Shown here in pieces: positions 1 through 7,444 of a DNA stretch of 52,029 nucleotides. The notes below the pieces were generated by a model, which ran no database searches, was not told the origin of the DNA, and worked only from the letters and a program-made list of their open reading frames with translations. The stretch spans positions 1 through 52,029 of the forward strand of contig JASKLG010000002.1 of the NCBI GenBank assembly GCA_030153805.1, in the 5' to 3' direction. A program made the position numbers and the translations under genes. Source of the stretch: Bacillota bacterium. GTDB taxonomy: Bacteria; Bacillota; DTU030; DUMP01. The stretch's first letter is position 1. Each line of letters begins with the position of its first letter.

Positions 1-647
1 TCGTGCATGGCGCTCGCGCCGTGAGCGGCGGCAATACGCCCTTCCGGAACTACGCTGATCCTCTTGATAAATTCTCGGGCACGGCGGACGAGGTCTGCGC
101 CGAGGGCGGCTTCGAGCTTGTCGTAAAGGTCACTGGCCAGGATGGCCGTTCCCTCACAGCCGGCGGTTTTTGTCAGAAGCAGGGTATCGCCGGGCCGTCC
201 TCCGGCGGCCGTTATGTAGCGCCCCTTCGTAGCCCGACCCAAGGCCGTTACGGCGGCCACCGGCTGGCATACGGCATTTGTGAACTCGGTATGACCGCCC
301 AGCACGGCCATGTTAAGGCTTCCTGCAGCAGCATGGATCTCCTGCATGATGGCCTCGATTTCATCCTGAGAGGTGCCCGGCGGCAAAAGAAGAGTCAGAA
401 GAAGCCCTACCGGTTCCGCTCCGGTGGCGGCTAAGTCGTTGGCCGAAACGTGTACGGCCAGGTAACCGAGGTGATGTCCGCTGGCGGTAATGGGATCGCT
501 GGAGAGGACAGCGAGTTCTGAACCGAAATCCACTAAGCTGCAGTCCTGTCCGATGCCGGGGTTAACCAGCACATCCTGGCGCTTAGCTCCCAGGTAAGGG
601 AAGATGACTCGGTTTAACAGTTCCGGTGGGAGTTTTCCCGGTTGCAA
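1..647 (-). CDS. AIR synthase-like protein (HypE/PurM superfamily), 3' end outside window
   Basis: The frame runs open to the left edge, so only the N-terminal ~215 residues are present. The chosen start is a TTG at 647 with a purine-rich GGGGG/GGAG stretch upstream; the protein then begins MQPGKLPPELL, the usual opening of HypE-like proteins, followed by FPYLGAKR and a GIGQDCSLVD segment. SSDPITAS and VSANDLAATGAEP match the ATP-binding N-terminal domain of the PurM/ThiL/HypE/SelD superfamily, and GGHTE fits the same fold. The family makes ATP-dependent phosphoryl transfers on small molecules or on carboxamides. No hydrogenase genes are nearby, so a HypE role is not shown. The family call is firm; the substrate is unknown. 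Confidence 0.72.
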   Translation of the reverse strand, partial: MQPGKLPPELLNRVIFPYLGAKRQDVLVNPGIGQDCSLVDFGSELAVLSSDPITASGHHLGYLAVHVSANDLAATGAEPVGLLLTLLLPPGTSQDEIEAIMQEIHAAAGSLNMAVLGGHTEFTNAVCQPVAAVTALGRATKGRYITAAGGRPGDTLLLTKTAGCEGTAILASDLYDKLEAALGADLVRRAREFIKRISVVPEGRIAAAHGASAMH

Positions 648-895
648 AGCTCCAAGCCCCCTGTCTTCTCGTACTGCCTCAACTATACCATACTATAGCC
701 TACGGCAGCCTAAAAAGCTAGAGGGGCAAAGTAACACTCCGGTGCCGCCCGCCATATTATAGACTGACCAGACGACGGGAAGGCGCAAAACACCCAGTTT
801 CCCGCCAGGCTGTAACAACTAAAGTTAGAGCGGCATAGCATATAGCGACCGGCAAAGCCGGCCATCCCGGCAAAGGATGAAAGGAGGATTTCCCT

Positions 896-988
896 ATGGC
901 CGAACCCTTAGCTCCAGATCCCGGCGGCCGCCGTACGTTTCTTGTGTTCCTCATTCTGATTCTGCTGCTTCTCGGCGACTGGTTCTAA
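896..988 (+). CDS. 30-residue membrane microprotein
   Basis: A 30-codon ORF with a strong AAGGAGG Shine-Dalgarno sequence before its ATG. The N-terminus (MAEPLAPDPGGRR) is hydrophilic; the rest is one hydrophobic helix, FLVFLILILLLLG, ending in DWF. The next small ORF, 28 bases on, has almost the same helix and the same GDWF end. Two tandem copies, each with its own ribosome binding site, argue that they are real genes. They look like the tiny single-helix proteins made during sporulation in Firmicutes (YjcZ-like), but I cannot place them in a named family. Confidence 0.62.
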   Translation: MAEPLAPDPGGRRTFLVFLILILLLLGDWF

Positions 989-1016
989 TGCCAGCAGAAG
1001 AAAAGGAGGATGAGAT

Positions 1017-1097
1017 ATGGGCGCTGCCTTAGCTGATCGTAGAGCGTTCCTAGTTTTCTTGATCCTCATCCTGCTGCTTTTGGGCGACTGGTTCTAA
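1017..1097 (+). CDS. 26-residue membrane microprotein, tandem paralogue
   Basis: A 26-codon ORF behind AAAAGGAGGATG, the second copy of the microprotein just upstream. After a short MGAALADRRA head it has the same FLVFLILILLLLG helix and the same GDWF end. Only the hydrophilic head differs. A 12-bp hairpin follows 20 bases after the stop. Probably co-transcribed with the upstream copy and inserted in a membrane. Function unknown; the spore-envelope association is inferred from the neighbouring sleB-ypeB genes only. Confidence 0.62.
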   Translation: MGAALADRRAFLVFLILILLLLGDWF

Positions 1098-1117
1098 TAC
1101 TCGGGGCAGGTATAAAC

Positions 1118-1144
1118 AAGGGGTAGGCGTTTCGCCTACCCCTT
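1118..1144. terminator. Hairpin between convergent genes
   Basis: A perfect 12-bp stem (AAGGGGTAGGCG, loop TTT, then the complement). It lies at the 3' end of the microprotein pair, and its right arm contains the stop codon of the converging minus-strand gene. No long T-run follows, so termination is plausible, not certain. Confidence 0.55.
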
Positions 1145-1618
1145 GCGCGTATGCCCTTCTTTTATTTCTTTGCCTTCCGGCCTTTCTCCTTCCGGCGCTG
1201 CCTCGCTGGCGTACTGGGCGCGGGCGGGGTGCTCCTCTCGACCGGCCAGTGAACTGACCAGGCTCATTAACGCTCCCGGGTCCAGCTTACGCCCACTGCT
1301 CCCTTGGGAGCCGAGGGCGCTCAAAAGGCCAGTCAGGGCAGCCTCTTTTTTCCCACCTTCTCCCTGAGCGCCCAAGAGAGAGATCAAAGTGCTGGCCAGG
1401 GCCTGCTTTTCGACGGCTTCTTGTTTCCCTACCGTACCTGCGGGATAAGATACGCCGCTCTGAGCATTAAGATAGCCTACGATGCCCAGAAGATTGGTAA
1501 GGCTGAGTAGGGCTAAGAGCAGCTGAGGGCTCAAATCTTTTTGCCTGCTGAGGAGAGACAAGGCGAGGTTAAAATAACTGTCCCCGATCGGGCCGGATAA
1601 ATTTGTTCCGTCGGCCAT
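1136..1618 (-). CDS. Uncharacterised 160-aa protein
   Basis: The ATG at 1618 follows GAGAGGTGG. The N-terminal half (about residues 15-60) is rich in leucine-based helices (FNLALSLLSRQ, LLLALLSLTNLLG); the middle carries KLDPGALMSLVSSLAG and the C-terminal 35 residues are highly charged. The KxDPxALxxLxxxxA module recurs in the protein at 2072-2626, so the two seem related by shared modules. There is no signal peptide and no recognisable catalytic motif. It is the last gene of a minus-strand group with an EbfC-like protein and a protease. I do not recognise the family. Confidence 0.6.
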   Translation of the reverse strand: MADGTNLSGPIGDSYFNLALSLLSRQKDLSPQLLLALLSLTNLLGIVGYLNAQSGVSYPAGTVGKQEAVEKQALASTLISLLGAQGEGGKKEAALTGLLSALGSQGSSGRKLDPGALMSLVSSLAGREEHPARAQYASEAAPEGERPEGKEIKEGHTRKG

Positions 1619-1630
1619 CTAAACCACCTC

Positions 1631-1945
1631 TCAACCTAGATCAGAACGAAGATCGAGATGGAAACTTCCCCCTGTAAGGCGGGCGATTTCCTTATTCAGT
1701 TCCAACCGTGCCTGCTTTAGGGCGCTGTTACAGGCGGCGACAACTGCTTCGCTGAGCATAGCCGGCGGCAGCGAGCTGATGAGTTCTGGGGAGAGGTCCA
1801 GGGCAACCAGCATTTGCAGACCGTTTGCCCAGGCTTTGACCTTGCCTTCGTATGCCTCTCCTTCGAAAGTCATGCTTTCCAACCTTTTTTGCAGGGCGCT
1901 TATCTCCGCCTGAATTTGTTCCATGAGCATGCCGATGTTGAACAC
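1631..1945 (-). CDS. Divergent EbfC/YbaB-like protein
   Basis: A longer frame is open to 2071, but the only good ribosome binding site is GGAGGTGA just before the GTG at 1945. That start gives 104 residues, exactly the length of the EbfC encoded at 13890-14204. The layout also matches: an N-terminal helix with MEQIQAEISALQKRLESM, a middle with a short strand pair around KVKAWANG and LVALDLSPEL, then a helix with ACNSALKQARLELNKEIARLTGG that parallels the AATNEALRKAQEMVAQAMARFTGG of the true EbfC. EbfC proteins are dimeric nucleoid-binding factors. This copy lies outside the dnaX-recR operon, among uncharacterised genes next to sleB. The homology is by eye; a specialised DNA-binding or scaffolding role is inference. 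Confidence 0.6.
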   Translation of the reverse strand: MFNIGMLMEQIQAEISALQKRLESMTFEGEAYEGKVKAWANGLQMLVALDLSPELISSLPPAMLSEAVVAACNSALKQARLELNKEIARLTGGSFHLDLRSDLG

Positions 1946-2071
1946 AGACTTCACCTCCAAGCCCTTCTTTTTAAGTTTATTCGGGTCGTAATAAAAGAGA
2001 CCACCTTTAAGCAAAAACCCGCCTGGGCGGCGGGGATTATGCAGGTTGAGTTTGGTAGAAGCCGGACCCAC

Positions 2072-2626
2072 TTAAGAGTCGGGAGCCTTTGTTTCCACAG
2101 TGGTCAGGCTTTCCTGGCTGTACACCGGGAAAGGATCCAGCGCAGGCGGCTTAATTTCCGGCTTTTTTTCTTCTTTGGGGGTGTCGCTCTCCTGAGCAAT
2201 GAGGTTGATGAGGTTGGCCAGCGCTTCCGGGTCCACCTTGCGCTCGGGAGGACTGCTCAGCACGGCCAAAAAGTTTACCAGGGCGTCCACCAAAGTCTGG
2301 CTCTTCGGGGTAAGAAATGGCTTTATAGCCAACATGAGCGAGACATCTTTGGCATCAATAGGCATTTTGGACATTAAACGTCCCTCCTCCGCTGAGCTCG
2401 CGGCCAGTGCCCGGGCGCGTGCTTCAGCCTTGAGTTCAGACCGGGTTTGGAAGAAGTTCAGAAGCTGGAGTGCCGGTAGGGGAGATAGGTTCTTTCGCAC
2501 TTCTTCGTTCGTGAGGAAGGCAAGAGCGAGTAGCCCGTCCACCAGGTCTCGCCCGCGCAGGCTCAGGTGCGGTTTGAGCAACTGGAACATCTGTATGTCC
2601 TGGACGGTAAAAGGAAGAAGTTCCAC
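2072..2626 (-). CDS. Uncharacterised protein with internally duplicated module
   Basis: The first GTG (2635) overlaps the Shine-Dalgarno sequence AGAGGTG, so the GTG at 2626, six bases beyond it, is the likelier start; the protein is then 184 residues. It holds two related segments. The first, near residues 10-45, has LLKPHLSLRGRDLVDGLLAL; the second, near 95-125, has AIKPFLTPKSQTLVDALVNF. Both fit [L/I]KPxLxxxxxxLVDxLxxF/L. Next come KVDPEALANLINLIA, resembling the module in the 1136-1618 protein, and a Pro/Lys/Glu-rich tail. No membrane segment or catalytic signature is visible. It is the upstream member of a tight minus-strand group with the EbfC-like gene. Function unknown. Confidence 0.6.
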   Translation of the reverse strand: MELLPFTVQDIQMFQLLKPHLSLRGRDLVDGLLALAFLTNEEVRKNLSPLPALQLLNFFQTRSELKAEARARALAASSAEEGRLMSKMPIDAKDVSLMLAIKPFLTPKSQTLVDALVNFLAVLSSPPERKVDPEALANLINLIAQESDTPKEEKKPEIKPPALDPFPVYSQESLTTVETKAPDS

Positions 2627-2670
2627 GGCGGTCACCTCTAGTCTTTAGCTTACCGAGGTTTTTCCCAACC

Positions 2671-2880
2671 TTACTCTAAGCTATGCGGGCCGGAGCCGGA
2701 TTGTTCGCCAGTTTCTGTGAAAGCCCGGGCCAATTGCTCTGTAGCTCCCAGGAGCAGAATGAGGATCAGGAACAAGGTAAAAGGATTCACCCTGGATTGA
2801 GGAGGCGGAACGGCGTCAGGCGGACGACTCGCTGGCGCAGGCTCGGCCGGCAGGGGAAGTACGGCGAAGTCTTCTTTCAT
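2671..2880 (-). CDS. 69-aa single-pass membrane protein
   Basis: The ATG at 2880 is preceded by GGGAGGGAGGG. The first 30 residues are Pro/Ala-rich and soluble, residues ~32-46 form a hydrophobic helix (NPFTLFLILILLLG), and the last ~20 are polar. The helix core FLILILLL is nearly the same as in the two microproteins at 896-1097, so all three may belong to one small-membrane-protein family. It sits between the protease gene and the duplicated-module gene and is probably co-transcribed with them. Function unknown. Confidence 0.55.
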   Translation of the reverse strand: MKEDFAVLPLPAEPAPASRPPDAVPPPQSRVNPFTLFLILILLLGATEQLARAFTETGEQSGSGPHSLE

Positions 2881-2905
2881 GGCGGAATTTCCCTCCCTCC
2901 CGCCT

Positions 2906-3910
2906 TTAAAAAGTGATGTTGAGTTTATCCATCACGTTCTGGATGCGGTTGAGAATGGTGGAACGGTCGGAGCCGGCAAAAAGAAGGCCGACGGCTTCGT
3001 TTTGTTCGTTTAGCACCAGTGAGCCGCTGTCGCCGCCCTGGCTTTTGAGGTCGGCCACAATTTGGTCGGAGAAAAGGGCGTAGACACCCGAGTGCATTTG
3101 TATCCGGAGGGTAGCTGAAAGGGCCGTAATCTTACCGCGGGTAAGACCGCTGGTGCGGCCACTTTTAATGAGGGTTTCCCCCAGCCGGGCTTCAGCTACG
3201 CTGCGTACGGGTCCGACTTCTAGAATCTCCGGCGTGACCAAGCGGTCGGAGATCGGCCTGGCTACAGCGCAATCCACTAAGTTGCCCTCACTATTTCGTT
3301 TGTGAAAACGCACTTCGTAGTCTGGGCGGACCAAATGCACGAAAAAGTTTTCCGTGCGGGCAAGACGCCGGCTGACGGGACAGGTAGACTCCTGGTATTC
3401 GGTTATCACGGGTACGAAGCGCTCCAAGCGGGCAATGGTATCTTCGCTGGTACCGCCGTCGTAAGGACCCGGCTGATAAATAGGATCACCGACCTTGGCG
3501 CGCCCGTCCTGGCCGTTCGAAGAATTGGCAAGGATGTGGTTATTAGAAAGGATGAGCGGGGCGCCGCTCTTAGCGTCCTTTACCAGTGCGCCCAGGGTCC
3601 CGGCGGTTATCTTATAATGGCCAATACTTACCCCAGGCTGGGCCGGACGGACCCGGGTAGTACGTAGGGACAGGAGGCGTACTTCGCCGATTTCCACCAC
3701 GTCGGTTTCAACATTAGCGATGGTTTGCGGTACGATTTCGGTGGTGGTGAGGTCGCGCTCCGGCACTTTCTTGGAAACGAAAATTATTACGGCCAGTTTG
3801 TCGGTGCGCTCGTTAGCTTTTTCTTTATACCCAATACCCACCCCGACCACATTGGGCAGCGAATTTACGCGGCTCCAAGCACGGCGCAGGGCGAGGGTGT
3901 AGTTCTCCAT
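2906..3910 (-). CDS. Trypsin-like serine protease without signal peptide
   Basis: A start at 3967 is possible, but AGGTG lies seven bases before the ATG at 3910, giving 334 residues beginning MENYTLALRRAW. The chymotrypsin-fold triad is visible: His in SNNHILA (~residue 125), Asp in GNLVDCAVA (~213) and Ser in GGDSGSLV (~295). No signal peptide or membrane helix is present, and an N-terminal ~80 residue region with NVVGVGIGYKEK precedes the protease domain. So it probably acts in the cytoplasm, the forespore, or on proteins made next to it. It heads the minus-strand group containing the EbfC-like and duplicated-module genes. Protease family is clear; substrate is not. Confidence 0.8.
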   Translation of the reverse strand: MENYTLALRRAWSRVNSLPNVVGVGIGYKEKANERTDKLAVIIFVSKKVPERDLTTTEIVPQTIANVETDVVEIGEVRLLSLRTTRVRPAQPGVSIGHYKITAGTLGALVKDAKSGAPLILSNNHILANSSNGQDGRAKVGDPIYQPGPYDGGTSEDTIARLERFVPVITEYQESTCPVSRRLARTENFFVHLVRPDYEVRFHKRNSEGNLVDCAVARPISDRLVTPEILEVGPVRSVAEARLGETLIKSGRTSGLTRGKITALSATLRIQMHSGVYALFSDQIVADLKSQGGDSGSLVLNEQNEAVGLLFAGSDRSTILNRIQNVMDKLNITF

Positions 3911-4143
3911 AGTTTCACCTCCAGCGTATAATCTGCGGTACCCGGCTCCTTCCAGATCTAATACCAATGCCAGAGAGAATAAGAGAGCGGAGCGTCCGGG
4001 CTGCAGGCCAACTAGAACTTACTACACTATATTCAAAGGGCTGCGAAGGTGAAACAGTGCCGGAGCTGCATAATGTCCTGCCTGGCCGAACATGCTAGGA
4101 TCGGTAACTGCTGAACCGGTTCAAAGGTGGGGAGGTAATCGGC

Positions 4144-4662
4144 ATGCGCAAGTGTGAAACCAGCGGGCGTTTTCTCGCTCTCGTGCTAGGGATTTTGGCC
4201 ATTGCCGCCTTAGGTAAAGCTCAGGGCTGGTGGGCTGGGGAGACAGGACAGGATTTAGTTGCCGCGACAAGCCGGGCGGCTGCATCTCCGCAAGTGGGTT
4301 ATCCCACTTACGATGATCTCTGGCTCCTGGCACGCCTCGTTTCCGGTGAAGCTCACAGTGAACCCTATGTAGGCCAGGTGGCGGTAGCGGCGGTGGTTAT
4401 CAACCGGGTTCAGAACCCGCGTTTTCCGCCTACCGTGCCCGGCGTAATCTTTGAGCCGGATGCTTTTGAATCGGTGAGCAACGGCATGATGTGGGCCTTG
4501 CCGCCCACGGATGAAAACGTGGCCGCGGCCCAGGCGGCGCTAGACGGTTGGGATCCTACCTATGGAGCCCTCTTTTTCTGGAACCCGGCTAAAGAGGTTA
4601 GCCCCTGGATCTGGACCCGCAGCATCATCACCAGCATTGGCCGGCACGTTTTTGGCCGATAG
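4144..4662 (+). CDS. sleB: Spore cortex-lytic enzyme SleB
   Basis: Residues ~8-25 form a signal/anchor helix. The rest is the SleB catalytic (Hydrolase_2) domain: LARLVSGEAHSEP with the catalytic Glu near residue 69, then VAAVVINRVQNPRFP, and a C-terminal FWNP...IGRHVFGR. SleB is a lytic transglycosylase that degrades spore cortex peptidoglycan during germination. At 172 residues it lacks the peptidoglycan-binding repeat that precedes the catalytic domain in Bacillus SleB, as is common in Clostridia. The start follows GGGGAGG. The gene is 11 bases upstream of ypeB, whose product is needed for SleB localisation and stability. The pairing makes the call secure. Confidence 0.93.
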   Translation: MRKCETSGRFLALVLGILAIAALGKAQGWWAGETGQDLVAATSRAAASPQVGYPTYDDLWLLARLVSGEAHSEPYVGQVAVAAVVINRVQNPRFPPTVPGVIFEPDAFESVSNGMMWALPPTDENVAAAQAALDGWDPTYGALFFWNPAKEVSPWIWTRSIITSIGRHVFGR

Positions 4663-4673
4663 GAGGAGAAAGA

Positions 4674-6035
4674 ATGCGGCGTTCGCGCTGGATTACCGTA
4701 GGCGTGGTCCTGGCGGCCCTTCTCGGCGGGCTTTGGTTTTGGAATTATAATCTGGATAATATGAGGGTACGTAACTCGCTGGAGGCCAGTTACCAGCGGG
4801 CCCTCTTTTCCATGGTAGGTCATGTGCAGAACCTGAACACCCTTCTCGCCAAAGGGCAAGTTGCCCAGGATAGCGGGCAAGCGGTGCTTACCCTGGCGAG
4901 TGCCTGGCATGAGGCGGAAAGTGCCCGCGCTTCCTTGGGACAGCTTCCCTTGGGGCGCTTCAATCTCACCTCTGTTCAGAGGTATCTGGCCCAAGTGGGT
5001 GATTATGCTTACAGCTTGGCCCGCAAGCTCGCCTTGGGGCAGTCCCTCACCGAACGTGATCAAGAGAACCTGGCAGCCCTGGCGGAACAGACGGATAAGC
5101 TGAACAGAGAACTGCAGCAGATGATCGGTGATCTTCGCTCTAAACCTAACTGGGGGACGAGCGGGGTAACCGTAGGCCTAAAAGGCAAACCTGTGCCGCC
5201 GGCGGGCAGCATTGCCGATGGTCTGGCCAAGCTAGACGAGCGCCTCAAAGACGAGGCGCCCACGCTAACCTATGACGGCCCCTTCTCCGACCACATGGAA
5301 AACATTAAACCCCGGGGCATAACCGGTGAGCCGATCACCATTGAGCAGGCGGGGAAGATTGCCGAAGACTTTGTAAATCGCGGCGCTGCTGTCAAGTATA
5401 CGGCGGTAACGTCGCGGCGCGTAAGCGGCCTTCTTCCCACTTACTCGATTACCCTGAGGCCAGAGGGCGGCCGCCGGCTTCCCGATGTCACCGTCGATGT
5501 TACCCAGACGGGCGGCCACGTTGTCTATTTCCTTAACCCGCGCCCACCAGGGCCGGCGCAAATCGACATTGGGGAAGCGGTACGTCGGGCTGAGGAGTTC
5601 ATCCGTGCCCGGGGGTATAAAGACATGATCACTACCGGTTCCCTGCGCCACCCCAACACTTTAGTGGTGACCCAAGCCTGGACCCAGGACGGGGTAGTAG
5701 CTTATCCTGATTTCGTAAAGGCGACCGTGGCCTTAGATACGGGCGAGGTGATCGGGTTTGATGCCCGGGGCTACCTGACCTCACACCGGCGGCGCGAATT
5801 ACCTTCACCTCGCTTCAGCAAAGAAGCGGCACGCCGGAAGGCTGAGGAACGCATGACAGTGGACCGCATTCGGCCGGCCATTATCCCCATGAGTGATGCC
5901 AGTGAGCGCTACTGCTGGGAGGTGCGCGGCCGAGCCGGCGGCCAGACCTTCCTCGTTTACTACAACACCGAGAACGGACGGGAAGAAAAGATCCTGCAAG
6001 TTATTGAAAGCCCAGACGGAACGTATACTATGTAG
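4674..6035 (+). CDS. ypeB: Germination protein YpeB
   Basis: 453 residues, the usual length. An N-terminal membrane anchor (about residues 7-24, VGVVLAALLGGLWFW) is followed by a long helical region to ~165 and then repeated PepSY-type domains (EPITIEQAGKIAEDF, IGEAVRRAEEFI, FSKEAARRKAEERM). YpeB is held on the outer face of the inner spore membrane, where SleB and YpeB depend on each other for accumulation. AGGAGGAGAAAGA precedes the ATG. Operon with sleB; a clear terminator follows. Both genes are expected to be transcribed in the forespore, although I could not identify a convincing sigma-G promoter. Confidence 0.93.
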   Translation: MRRSRWITVGVVLAALLGGLWFWNYNLDNMRVRNSLEASYQRALFSMVGHVQNLNTLLAKGQVAQDSGQAVLTLASAWHEAESARASLGQLPLGRFNLTSVQRYLAQVGDYAYSLARKLALGQSLTERDQENLAALAEQTDKLNRELQQMIGDLRSKPNWGTSGVTVGLKGKPVPPAGSIADGLAKLDERLKDEAPTLTYDGPFSDHMENIKPRGITGEPITIEQAGKIAEDFVNRGAAVKYTAVTSRRVSGLLPTYSITLRPEGGRRLPDVTVDVTQTGGHVVYFLNPRPPGPAQIDIGEAVRRAEEFIRARGYKDMITTGSLRHPNTLVVTQAWTQDGVVAYPDFVKATVALDTGEVIGFDARGYLTSHRRRELPSPRFSKEAARRKAEERMTVDRIRPAIIPMSDASERYCWEVRGRAGGQTFLVYYNTENGREEKILQVIESPDGTYTM

Positions 6036-6041
6036 ACCGGC

Positions 6042-6068
6042 AAAAAGGAGGGTAGCCCCCTCCTTTTT
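6042..6068. terminator. Bidirectional rho-independent terminator
   Basis: An 11-bp stem (AAAAAGGAGGG and complement, loop TAGCC) flanked by A- and T-runs. It can serve both ypeB and the converging patatin gene, whose stop codon lies inside the T side. Confidence 0.85.
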
Positions 6069-7026
6069 ATTTTTCTCCTTCACTTAGGTCTTCGGCTTCT
6101 TCGCCGCCTGCCGTACGGGCCTCCCTGATGGCCCTTTTGATTTCCGGCAGGGCGAGCGTAGCGGCCAGGATTCCCTTTTCGATGGCAGAAGGAATGCGGT
6201 CGAAGTCGGTAAGCTTCATGGCGCCGACCTGAGGGCGAATGACCAGGGCGCGGCTCATCTTGAGGCGCAATTCGGTAATGGTCTGCCCCATGATGTCGCT
6301 GGCCTGGAGGAGTACCTGGATGATGTTGCCCACGTCGGCGGCTTCCACCGAGAATCCCAGGTCCACCGCCAGGATCACCCGCGCGCCCCAAGCCTCCAGC
6401 AGGTGAACGGGAACGTTGGCTTTAAGGGCTCCATCCGCCAGGTCCAGGCTTCCTATTCGCACAGGAACGAAGATGCCCGGGATGGCGGAACTGGCGGCGA
6501 CGGCCGTACCCAGGGACTCGGTGGAGAGAAAAACCTGCTGATCAGGGCTCTGCAGGAGGTAGGGGCGGGCTTTTTCCGGGGCGAAGATTACCTCGCGCCC
6601 GGAACGAAGATCGGTAGCCAAAAAGGCGGCGGGAATTTTCAGCCGGTCAAAAGAATTGTCAGGCGTAAGATGGTTGATGAAGTCGCGCAGGAAATCGGTC
6701 TTTAAAAGGCCGCGCGGCAAAGAAATGCATTGGAAGCGCGGCCCACGGACGATAAGGCCAAAGCGTTCGATAAGGGCCAGGATCAGGTTAAAAGGCGAGA
6801 CAGCCGGCGGAAAAAGATTGGCCGGCAGGTGGAGGAAGATTTCCGCAATCTTTGCCGGAGAAAGTCCGGCGGCGTAAAGGGCCCCCACCATGCTTCCGGC
6901 GCTGGTGCCGGCAATAAGGTCTACAGTAATGCCGTGATCTTCCAGCACTTTGAGGACGCCAATATGGGCTGCACCTCGGAGCCCGCCGCCTCCTAGGGCG
7001 ATACCGAGTAAAGGAGTACCGCGCAC
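6067..7026 (-). CDS. Patatin-like phospholipase (RssA/NTE type)
   Basis: 319 residues, starting at a GTG behind GGGAGG. All patatin features are present: the oxyanion loop GGGGLRG at residues 12-18, the nucleophile elbow GTSAG with Ser42, and the second catalytic residue Asp198 in the DGA motif. Members are serine lipid acyl hydrolases using a Ser-Asp dyad. There is no signal peptide, so the enzyme should be cytosolic or membrane-peripheral. It is convergent with ypeB and transcribed alone. Specific substrate unknown. Confidence 0.88.
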   Translation of the reverse strand: MRGTPLLGIALGGGGLRGAAHIGVLKVLEDHGITVDLIAGTSAGSMVGALYAAGLSPAKIAEIFLHLPANLFPPAVSPFNLILALIERFGLIVRGPRFQCISLPRGLLKTDFLRDFINHLTPDNSFDRLKIPAAFLATDLRSGREVIFAPEKARPYLLQSPDQQVFLSTESLGTAVAASSAIPGIFVPVRIGSLDLADGALKANVPVHLLEAWGARVILAVDLGFSVEAADVGNIIQVLLQASDIMGQTITELRLKMSRALVIRPQVGAMKLTDFDRIPSAIEKGILAATLALPEIKRAIREARTAGGEEAEDLSEGEK

Positions 7027-7042
7027 GTAAGATTCCTCCCTT

Positions 7043-7387
7043 ATGGGTCAATCCCGGCCAAGATATCTCAGACGGCCGGGTCCGTCTGCCCCAGTGTATG
7101 ACGTAGCGGCCTTCGGGGTGCCCTCTGGTCGGGCCGGTGCCTCTGCTAAACGCCCGCCGCGTACTCTCGAGCGCCGGCTGCCGCGGGCAGAATTTATCAA
7201 GACTTACCAGAACGGGCGGTTGGTGGAAGAGCGCACGGTTCTAAGCAGCATTTCCATCGTGCATGCGCCTCTACACCCGCCGGCGGAAAGAGACGGCCCT
7301 CCGGCCCCACCGGCGGTGCCGCCGGGAGTCGTGCTGCACCAAAGGGAAAAGAGGCAGGAAACTGCTGCCGGCAAAGAGAAAACCTAA
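7043..7387 (+). CDS. Doubtful hypothetical protein
   Basis: A 114-codon frame directly divergent from the patatin gene. The ATG has no plus-strand Shine-Dalgarno sequence; the purine-rich tract here belongs to the other strand. Most of the protein is Pro/Arg/Ala-rich low complexity, but residues ~49-75 (AEFIKTYQNGRLVEERTV...) look like ordinary protein. It may be a real small gene with a later start, or chance. Nothing else recognisable lies between 7027 and 7444. Confidence 0.28.
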   Translation: MGQSRPRYLRRPGPSAPVYDVAAFGVPSGRAGASAKRPPRTLERRLPRAEFIKTYQNGRLVEERTVLSSISIVHAPLHPPAERDGPPAPPAVPPGVVLHQREKRQETAAGKEKT

Positions 7388-7444
7388 AATATATATACAA
7401 GAGCTATGACGTGGCCAGCATAAGGAGGGAATTTCTTTAGCGGG

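Noticed and set aside
3-434. 143-codon plus-strand frame
   Set aside because: Antisense to the AIR-synthase-like gene, which has clear family motifs; composition of the plus frame is unlike a protein.
757-954. 65-codon minus-strand frame
   Set aside because: Antisense to the first microprotein and without a ribosome binding site.
1814-2648. Plus-strand frames of 187 and 149 codons
   Set aside because: They lie opposite the EbfC-like and duplicated-module genes, which have good ribosome binding sites and internal repeats.
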